The notes under the pieces are model-generated. The model was not told the DNA's origin. It saw nothing but the letters and a program-made list of their open reading frames with translations, and did no database searches. From Ignatzschineria sp. RMDPL8A (GTDB taxonomy: Bacteria; Pseudomonadota; Gammaproteobacteria; Cardiobacteriales; Wohlfahrtiimonadaceae): 64,000 bases of DNA. Shown here in pieces: positions 57,838 to 64,000 of the stretch. Made by a program: the position numbers and the translations under genes. Numbering within the stretch: the first letter of the stretch is position 1; every line of letters begins with the position of its first letter. The DNA is taken from the NCBI RefSeq assembly GCF_029815055.1, contig NZ_JAPPWA010000002.1, forward strand, positions 62,001 through 126,000. The letters are read 5' to 3'.

Positions 57838-59235
57838 ATGAGTAAAACGATGGGCATCATGACGGCGTGGCGGAATCTCAAAATTCATCAACAGGTGTTT
57901 GCGTTGACGATCCCGATGGTGTTGTCGAATATCTCGGTGCCGCTCGTTGGAACGGTCGATACCATGGTGATGGGGCGGCTTCCCGAGGCGCATAATATGG
58001 CGGCGGTGGGATTGGGCAGTGCGCTCTATCTCTTTTTAGTGGGCTGTTTAAATTTCTTGCGCATGGGGACAACGGGCTTTGCCTCTCAAGCGAAAGGGGA
58101 AGAGAACGGCGCGAAGGTGCGTCAAATTTTGCTTCAAGCGATCCTTTTAAGTTTTGGGCTTGCGATCGTGGTAGCAATCATTGCACTCCCCTTTTCAGAA
58201 TGGGCGCTCAATTTATTGCAAACCAAAGAGAGCGTCGCAAGTGGTGGCGCGATAAGTGAGGCAGCGCAATCAAATGAGGCATTTGTGGAGGGCGCTCGGA
58301 CCTTTTTTAGTTGGCGACTGTGGGGGCTTCCGGCGGCGCTCTTAAATTATACGCTTGTGGGCTGGTTTTTAGGATTGCAAAATGCGCGGATTTCGCTTTT
58401 GATTATGCTGGTAACGAATGTGGTGAATATGGCGCTGTCGGTGCTTTTTGTACTCTATCTTCATAAAGGCGTTATTGGGGCGGCGCAAGCGGCGATTATT
58501 GCGGAGTGGAGCGGAGCGATCGTCGGGCTCTGGGCGCTTAAATTCCCCCTTAGAAAAATGGTGGGCTCGTGGGATTTTTCCGGCTTGAAACGATTGAGTG
58601 AATGGAAGCCGCTCCTTTTTGTGAATCGTGATATCTTTTTCCGTAGCCTAATTTTGCAGATCGCGTTTTTATTGGTATCGATTCGAGGCGGGCGCTTAGG
58701 GGAAGAGACGGTGGCGGCCAATATGATTATCTTAAATGGGCTCCTTATTATTTCTTATTTACTCGATGGATTTGCCCATGCGATTGAGTCGCTTTGCGGG
58801 CATGCAATCGGGGCGAAAAGCCGGACGAAACTCCGCGATACCCTCATTGTCGCCGGTGGTTGGGGGCTCATTGTCAGCCTTATTTTTGCCGTGGGATTTG
58901 TCTTTTTAGGGAAAGGATTTATTAATCTTTTAACGCATATTGAGAGCGTGCGTGAGGCGGCCTATCCGCTCATTCCATATTTGACGATGTTGCCGCTGAT
59001 TGGCGTTTGGAGCTATCTCTTTGACGGGCTCTTTATTGGGGCAACGCGGGCGAAAGAGATGCGCGATTCGATGTTTGTAGCGTTTGCTTTTGCGCTCATG
59101 CTCGGGGCGATCTTATACCCCTTTGGCAATCACGGGCTTTGGATCGCTTTTTTAAGTTTTATGGCGCTGCGTGGCGGTTTACTTGGCTGGATTGCTTATC
59201 GCATTGATCAGCGTGATGAGTGGATTGCAGGCTAA
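57838..59235 (+). CDS. MATE-family efflux transporter (DinF-like)
   Basis: 465 residues with about twelve membrane segments. FALTIPMVLSNISVPLVGTVDTMVMGRL is the MATE N-terminal signature, and the DGFAHAIESLCGHAIGAKS loop resembles the DinF branch. It exports toxic compounds using a sodium or proton gradient. No LexA box or lexA gene stands upstream, unlike E. coli dinF. It has its own terminator at 59273-59320. Confidence 0.88.
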   Translation: MSKTMGIMTAWRNLKIHQQVFALTIPMVLSNISVPLVGTVDTMVMGRLPEAHNMAAVGLGSALYLFLVGCLNFLRMGTTGFASQAKGEENGAKVRQILLQAILLSFGLAIVVAIIALPFSEWALNLLQTKESVASGGAISEAAQSNEAFVEGARTFFSWRLWGLPAALLNYTLVGWFLGLQNARISLLIMLVTNVVNMALSVLFVLYLHKGVIGAAQAAIIAEWSGAIVGLWALKFPLRKMVGSWDFSGLKRLSEWKPLLFVNRDIFFRSLILQIAFLLVSIRGGRLGEETVAANMIILNGLLIISYLLDGFAHAIESLCGHAIGAKSRTKLRDTLIVAGGWGLIVSLIFAVGFVFLGKGFINLLTHIESVREAAYPLIPYLTMLPLIGVWSYLFDGLFIGATRAKEMRDSMFVAFAFALMLGAILYPFGNHGLWIAFLSFMALRGGLLGWIAYRIDQRDEWIAG

Positions 59236-59272
59236 TTGAAGGCTTGAAAATCGGAGATAAAACCTGAAAAGA

Positions 59273-59320
59273 AAACGCCCTGTGAAGTTGACGGTAAGGT
59301 CATTTTTTCGCAGGGCGTTT
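59273..59320. terminator. Convergent terminator between MATE gene and rppH
   Basis: AAACGCCCTG and CAGGGCGTTT form a perfect 10-bp stem with a 28-base loop; usable from both sides. Confidence 0.7.
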
Positions 59321-59347
59321 ATGTGCGATTAACGCTGTATTTAATAT

Positions 59348-59974
59348 TTATGGAGCGCTCCGTTGAGCGGTTTTACGAACGGTTTGTCGGGAAGATTTCC
59401 CTTTTGCAAATCGGTTCTGCTTCACCTTAAACGGCGGACGGGAACGTCTGCGCGATTTTGGCTTATGATACGCTCTACGTGGAGGAATCGATTCCCCAAA
59501 CACAAGTGGCGCGAGCTCCGTTAATGCCCGGTCGTACACCTCTTTTTTAAAATGGATCACCTTATCGATCGGGTGCCAGTAATGAACCCATTTCCAACCG
59601 TCAAATTCAGGAACTTCCGAGGCATCTAGCTGAAGATCCGCTTCGGTACCGACAAATTCCAGCATAAACCAGATCTGCTTTTGCCCGATGCAGGTGCGTT
59701 CATTGGTATGATTGCGACGAATCAAATGATGCGGCAATCGATAACGTAACCAACGCTCCGTCTGTCCTAAAATATTGACATGATTTGGTAAGAGCCCAAC
59801 CTCTTCGTTAAGCTCTCGATACATTGCTTCTTGAGGCGTCTCATTCGCGTCGATTCCACCTTGCGGAAACTGCCATGAATCAAGATGGCCGATGCGATGT
59901 CCCCAAAATAATTTTTGATCCCGATTACACAAGATGATGCCAACGTTCGCTCTAAAGCCTTCATTGTCAATCAT
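59348..59974 (-). CDS. rppH: RNA pyrophosphohydrolase RppH
   Basis: 208 residues. The Nudix box GGIDANETPQEAMYRELNEE follows WQFPQ, and the FRANVGIILCN start is that of RppH, which removes pyrophosphate from mRNA 5' ends to trigger decay. The C-terminal 50 residues are very basic (RRRSRPPFKVKQNRF), a longer tail than in E. coli, possibly for RNA binding. Confidence 0.94.
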   Translation of the reverse strand: MIDNEGFRANVGIILCNRDQKLFWGHRIGHLDSWQFPQGGIDANETPQEAMYRELNEEVGLLPNHVNILGQTERWLRYRLPHHLIRRNHTNERTCIGQKQIWFMLEFVGTEADLQLDASEVPEFDGWKWVHYWHPIDKVIHFKKEVYDRALTELAPLVFGESIPPRRAYHKPKSRRRSRPPFKVKQNRFAKGKSSRQTVRKTAQRSAP

Positions 59975-60165
59975 TGTGATAATCCCTTAATATATTAAAT
60001 AGTCCGTTTTCCATTGTTCCATATTAACGCGTTAAAACCAAATTTATTTTTCATCGATTTAAGGGAAAATGGGCGCGTATTTCGGGATTGATGTGGGGAA
60101 GTAAACGTTTGATTTTAGGCTTGATCCGTTTTAAGGGGCGCTTTTTAAGAATCAAACAAAAATAA

Positions 60166-60206
60166 AAAAGCACTCGCGTTTTTAAAAAGAAAACCGGAGT
60201 GCTTTT
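60166..60206. terminator. Terminator of the MHS transporter gene
   Basis: AAAAGCACTC, 21-base loop, GAGTGCTTTT; A/T tracts on both sides, 33 bases past the transporter stop on the reverse strand. Confidence 0.75.
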
Positions 60207-60238
60207 AATGGGTGCGTGGCATTTATTAGATGGAGCCT

Positions 60239-61510
60239 TTACACATGAAACGGCAGTGATTTCCGTCCGAGATAGAGACTAATAAAGAGCCCAAGTCCGC
60301 AGAGAAACAGGATGTAATAGGCGATAAACATCGGGTTAACATGCTCGGCAATCACGGGGACGGTAAAGGTGGTGAGCCCGGCAAAGAGCGCGTTGCCGAT
60401 ATTATAGGAAAAGCCAATGCCACTTAAGCGAATGTTCGCGGGGAAGAGCTTAATAATAATGATCGGCACACAGGCAACAAGCCCCAAAAAGAGCGAGGCA
60501 AAGGTGTAGAGTAGTCCAATACTGAAATGATCGCCGCCGCTTAAAGATTTAAAAAAGGCAAAGCTCGTTCCGGCAAGTAAAATAGAGTAGAGCGCGATGG
60601 TTTTACGAATGCCAATCCGGTCTGAAATGAGCCCCGCTAAAATACTGCCGATCACATTCATAATGGTGGCCAAAATCGCAATTTTACTCACAAAAGCGGC
60701 ATCAATTTTAAAAATATCGGATTTCATGAGATTTGGCGCCAGCACCACAAGCACCACACCGGTAATAAGAAGCCAAGTACTTAAAATGGAGATCAGCGTT
60801 GCTTCGCGATGGTTTTTTAATACCTCTTTAATGGGCAGATCAACGAGCTCTTTGCGCTCTTTCATCTCAAGGAATACTGGCGTTTCACGGAGATAGCGGC
60901 GCAGATAGACCGCAACGAGTCCTAAAACGCCCCCTAAAATAAAGGGAATTCGCCACGCAAAACTTAAAATCTCCGCGTGATTGAAATTGGCATGCATTAA
61001 GTAGGCAACAAAATGCCCGATCACAACACCAAAGGTGAGGCCGCTCGCGATCATACTATTGGCAATGCCGACGCGATTTTGCGGGACGTGTTCGGTAACA
61101 AAAACGTGGGCACTCGGTACTTCACCCCCAAGGGCAATCCCTTGAAGAAGACGCATCAAAAGGAGAAGGACGGGCGCTAGATAACCGATCTCGGCATAGG
61201 TGGGTAACAGCCCGATTAATAGGGTCGGAATCGCCATTAAAAAGAGCGAAAGCATAAACATCTTTTTCCGCCCAATAAGATCGCCAAAGTGCGCCATAAT
61301 CACCCCACTTAACGGGCGCACAAAGTAGGCCACGGCGTAGGTGAGATAGGTCATCACGCTCGAAAGGAGCGGGGAATCGCTAGGGAAAAAGAGCGTTTGC
61401 AGAAAAGGGGCAAAGGTTAGAAAAACGATAAAATCGTAAAACTCAAGCGCCCCACCTAATGAAGCAAGCGTCAGGGTTTTGCCATCTTGACGCGTTAACC
61501 GATTGGCCAT
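60239..61510 (-). CDS. MFS transporter, metabolite:H+ symporter (MHS) subfamily
   Basis: 423 residues, twelve helices. LASLGGALEFYDFIVF in helix 1, the loop AHFGDLIGRKKMF between helices 2 and 3, and LQGIALGGEVPSAHVFVTEH are MHS (ProP, KgtP, ShiA-like) features. It imports a small organic ion with protons; the substrate is unknown. The start MANRLTR at 61510 has AAGGAT upstream and is preferred over 61537. Confidence 0.88.
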   Translation of the reverse strand: MANRLTRQDGKTLTLASLGGALEFYDFIVFLTFAPFLQTLFFPSDSPLLSSVMTYLTYAVAYFVRPLSGVIMAHFGDLIGRKKMFMLSLFLMAIPTLLIGLLPTYAEIGYLAPVLLLLMRLLQGIALGGEVPSAHVFVTEHVPQNRVGIANSMIASGLTFGVVIGHFVAYLMHANFNHAEILSFAWRIPFILGGVLGLVAVYLRRYLRETPVFLEMKERKELVDLPIKEVLKNHREATLISILSTWLLITGVVLVVLAPNLMKSDIFKIDAAFVSKIAILATIMNVIGSILAGLISDRIGIRKTIALYSILLAGTSFAFFKSLSGGDHFSIGLLYTFASLFLGLVACVPIIIIKLFPANIRLSGIGFSYNIGNALFAGLTTFTVPVIAEHVNPMFIAYYILFLCGLGLFISLYLGRKSLPFHV

Positions 61511-61587
61511 GTCGAATCCTTTTTTTATTGTTATCAATCCACCGTTATAGGCTTAAATGAGCATGATTGTTTAGATGATTGCCTAGA

Positions 61588-62613
61588 TTATTGCTTTGGC
61601 AACAATAACATCGCATCACCATAACTATAGAAACGGTATTTCTCAGTTATAGCATGTTGATAGATATTCTCAATTCTTGATTTACCCATAAAGGTCGAAA
61701 CAAGTACGAGAAGAGTTGATTTTGGCAGATGGAAATTGGTCACAAGCCCGTCAATGACGCGGAAGGTGAAGCCCGGCTTAATAAAGATATGGGTATCGCC
61801 GTGGAAGGGTTTAATTTCGCCCTCAAGTGCCGCCGATTCAAGGGCGCGAACCACCGTTGTTCCAATAGCAATGACGCGATTTCCCGCCGCTTTTGTTGCG
61901 TTAATTTTTTGAACCGTCTCCTCTGATACGTGAATCCACTCTTTATGCATGGTGTGATTGTCGATCTCATCGGTCCGGATCGGTTGGAATGTCCCCGCGC
62001 CAACATGAAGGGTCACTTCCGCGCGATGAATTCCTTTATCGTGAATCGCTTGCAAGAGCTCATCGGTAAAATGAAGGCCTGCCGTCGGCGCTGCAACCGC
62101 GCCTTTTTCTTTACTAAAAACGGTCTGATAGCGCTCCTTATCGGTCTCTTTATCTTGACGGGTGATATACGGGGGAAGCGGCATATGGCCGGAGGTTTCC
62201 ATAATATCGGCAAGGGTCTTATCGCCAACGGTGTGGAGCTCAAAAAACGCATCGTCACGGCCTGCCATCACAAACGCAGGTTCGCCATTAATCAGGACTT
62301 CCTGTCCCTCTTTGAGCGCTTTACTCGCCTTAATTTGCGCCATACATACGGTGGCGCTAATGATGCGTTCAATCATGATTTCAACCTTCCCGCCGGTCAC
62401 TTTTTCCCCATAGATGCGCGCGGGAATGACGCGGGTATTGTTCACAACGATCAGATCACCGGGGTTTAAATAATCAATGAGATCGGTGAAGGTGTGGTCA
62501 AATATCTCATCGGCCACTGCGACTAAAAGGCGCGAGGTTCCGCGGACTTCAGGGGGAAATTGGGCGATTAATTCGTCAGGAAGATCGTAATTATAATCAG
62601 ATAATTTTGTCAT
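61588..62613 (-). CDS. queA: S-adenosylmethionine:tRNA ribosyltransferase-isomerase QueA
   Basis: 341 residues. It transfers the ribosyl part of SAM to preQ1 in tRNA on the way to queuosine. YDLPDELIAQFPPEVR, VVNNTRVIPARIYG, APTAGLHFTDELL, EVTLHVGAGTFQP and NFHLPKSTLL are all present. The start at 62613 (MTKLSDYNYDLP) fits the family; an upstream ATG at 62664 would add 17 residues. tgt does not follow it here. Confidence 0.95.
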   Translation of the reverse strand: MTKLSDYNYDLPDELIAQFPPEVRGTSRLLVAVADEIFDHTFTDLIDYLNPGDLIVVNNTRVIPARIYGEKVTGGKVEIMIERIISATVCMAQIKASKALKEGQEVLINGEPAFVMAGRDDAFFELHTVGDKTLADIMETSGHMPLPPYITRQDKETDKERYQTVFSKEKGAVAAPTAGLHFTDELLQAIHDKGIHRAEVTLHVGAGTFQPIRTDEIDNHTMHKEWIHVSEETVQKINATKAAGNRVIAIGTTVVRALESAALEGEIKPFHGDTHIFIKPGFTFRVIDGLVTNFHLPKSTLLVLVSTFMGKSRIENIYQHAITEKYRFYSYGDAMLLLPKQ

Positions 62614-62666
62614 CGTTGTTGCTCTGTTTTGATGAATTAAAGGGGCGAAGTCCATCTCGCCCACAC

Positions 62667-62728
62667 AAAAAAAGAGCCCCTCGGCGCACTACGATGAGGG
62701 TGAAAATTGTGCGCTAGGTTCGAGGAGC
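62667..62728 (-). terminator. Terminator of lysA
   Basis: On the reverse strand GCTCCTCG pairs with CGAGGGGC and, inside, GCGCAC with GTGCGC, followed by TC and seven T. It lies between lysA and queA. Confidence 0.8.
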
Positions 62729-62738
62729 GTAAAGTAGT

Positions 62739-63959
62739 TTAGTCTAAAAGATGAATCTCATTGGCGTAAAGTGACTCGATGGTTTCACGTTCGCGAATGA
62801 GGCGTGCTCTCCCATTTTCGATCATCACCTCAGCGGCGCGTCCACGGGAGTTGTAGTTTGACGCCATAGTAAAGCCGTAGGCACCGGCGTGAGTGACCGC
62901 TAAAATATCGCCCGCTTTAAGGGCTAGCGCGCGGTTTTTCCCTAAAAAGTCGCCGGTTTCACAGATCGGGCCGACAATATCGTAATTTTCGGTTGGCGCG
63001 TCGTCGTGCTCGGAGAGATTGACGATATTCATCCACGCATCGTAGAGCGCCGGGCGAATCAGATCGTTCATCGCAGCATTCACTACCGCAAAGTGTTTGC
63101 CCTCATTCTCTTTTGTGAGGATCACTTCGGTTAATAAAATGCCCGCATCGCCCACAATTGAGCGGCCCGGTTCAATGTAGAGCGTTAAGTTGCGCTCACC
63201 AATTTTAGCGATCGCCATCTGTAGCCAAACCGCGGGGTCAATGAGGGTTTCATCTTCATAACGAATCCCAAGTCCACCACCGATATCAAGGTGTTTTAAA
63301 GTGATGCCTTTCGCGCTTAATCGGTCAATCATCGCAAGGGTGAGATCGAGCGCCTCTTCATAAGGGGCAATTTCCGTTAGTTGGGAGCCGATATGGAAAT
63401 CGATGCCGTGAATGGCAAGATGAGGCATCGCTGCCATGGTTTCGTACATCGCCTCCGCATCATCCATCTGAATCCCAAATTTATTCTCTTTGAGTCCCGT
63501 TGAGATGTAGGGATGGGTTTTTGCGTCAACATTGGGATTAATGCGAAGCGACACCGGCGCAATCACGCCGAGTTTTTTTGCTACATCATGGAGCATCGTT
63601 ACTTCCGCAAGGGATTCAATATTAAAGCAGCCAATGCCCGCATTGAGTGCAAATTCAAGATCATCTTTTGATTTGCCAACGCCCGAATAGACGATCTTTT
63701 TCGGATCGCCTCCTGCGGCTAAGACGCGTTTTAACTCCCCAACGGAAACAATGTCAAAGCCTGAGCCTTGCTCGGCCAGCAGCTTTAAAATGGAGAGATT
63801 GCTATTGGCTTTAACGGCGTAGCAGATCTGGTGGGGATAGTTTTTAAATCCCGCTTCATAGGCCTTAAAATTTTGGATAATCTGCTCAGCAAAATAGAGA
63901 TAGGTGGGCGAGCCAAATTCGCGGGCGACCGCAAGGCAGAGTGATCGATCGAGCTTCAT
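62739..63959 (-). CDS. lysA: Diaminopimelate decarboxylase
   Basis: 406 residues. A PLP enzyme making lysine from meso-diaminopimelate. PLP lysine in YAVKANSN, HIGSQL, GGGLGIRY, EPGRSIVGDAG and the cross-subunit cysteine block ICETGDFLGK are present. It begins with an ATGA overlap with the preceding gene end, so it is translationally coupled to the LptM gene. Confidence 0.96.
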   Translation of the reverse strand: MKLDRSLCLAVAREFGSPTYLYFAEQIIQNFKAYEAGFKNYPHQICYAVKANSNLSILKLLAEQGSGFDIVSVGELKRVLAAGGDPKKIVYSGVGKSKDDLEFALNAGIGCFNIESLAEVTMLHDVAKKLGVIAPVSLRINPNVDAKTHPYISTGLKENKFGIQMDDAEAMYETMAAMPHLAIHGIDFHIGSQLTEIAPYEEALDLTLAMIDRLSAKGITLKHLDIGGGLGIRYEDETLIDPAVWLQMAIAKIGERNLTLYIEPGRSIVGDAGILLTEVILTKENEGKHFAVVNAAMNDLIRPALYDAWMNIVNLSEHDDAPTENYDIVGPICETGDFLGKNRALALKAGDILAVTHAGAYGFTMASNYNSRGRAAEVMIENGRARLIRERETIESLYANEIHLLD

Positions 63960-64000
63960 TGGCGCACCTCTTCTTGCGAATGATCGGGAAGATAGAGCGG
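63956..64000 (-). CDS. lptM: C-terminal end of LptM-like lipoprotein, cut off by the window
   Basis: The last 14 codons on the reverse strand read PLYLPDHSQEEVRQ and stop at TGA inside the lysA start (ATGA overlap). PLYxP is the short motif after the lipobox of LptM (YifL), which sits directly before lysA in many gammaproteobacteria and helps LptD oxidative folding. Only the tail is visible, so the call rests on motif and position. Confidence 0.7.
   Translation of the reverse strand, partial: PLYLPDHSQEEVRQ

Overview
This is an almost fully packed stretch of a gammaproteobacterial chromosome with moderate GC content (mid-40s percent by eye). The evidence is the metY-rimP-nusA-infB-rbfA-truB cluster, dusB-fis, yibN-grxC-secB, LptM-lysA, SdhE, LpxH, TmcA, RppH and an FNR with the enterobacterial cysteine spacing. 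A member of the Cardiobacteriales/Ignatzschineria-Wohlfahrtiimonas neighbourhood would fit, but that placement is a guess. No phage, insertion sequence, CRISPR array or defence island is visible; most of the content is housekeeping.

Layout. 0-1.4 kb: the 5' part of a BrnQ-type branched-chain amino acid carrier, then a gene-free stretch holding seven consensus DnaA boxes beside very AT-rich DNA, the best candidate for the chromosomal origin. 1.4-12 kb: a FolK-RdgB fusion gene, a cold-shock gene, isocitrate dehydrogenase with NAD-type specificity residues, the translation/transcription-factor operon headed by initiator tRNA, and an orphan PotD-like binding protein whose first codons contain a near-perfect parS. 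12-18 kb: a pair of SMR transporters, FNR, an aromatic amino acid permease, two identical tRNA-Lys genes, TmcA and tRNA-Thr. 18-26 kb: SdhE, prmA-dusB-fis, EfpL, an ornithine-carbamoyltransferase-like enzyme, two cyclophilins, LpxH and yibN-grxC-secB. 26-32 kb: a TAXI-TRAP uptake operon and a divergent Fur-controlled TonB-dependent receptor. 32-43 kb: HolA, ScpB, a single-permease Lol exporter, DedA, Rho, L31B, PyrD, citrate synthase and enolase. 43-48 kb: a self-regulated suf iron-sulfur operon. 48-55 kb: an unrecognised exported protein, SugE behind a guanidine-II riboswitch, 5-formyl-THF cyclo-ligase, an HD hydrolase, a YccS-like protein, an exported cysteine-rich protein plus lipoprotein pair, a possible structured RNA and an esterase remnant. 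55-64 kb: groES-groEL, a MATE exporter, RppH, an MHS-family transporter, QueA, LysA and the tail of LptM.

How it fits together: growth-related functions (IF2, NusA, RimP, Fis, EfpL, TmcA, tRNAs, Rho, GroEL) dominate, joined by oxygen and iron control (FNR, Fur box, Suf regulator with three cysteines). The parts most worth a second look are the origin-like DnaA-box cluster with parS-like sites 11 and 22 kb away, the guanidine-II riboswitch, the fused folK-rdgB gene, the NAD-type IDH, the SMR partner lacking its proton-binding glutamate, the OTCase with a rewritten ornithine loop, and the little-known locus at 53.5-55.5 kb.
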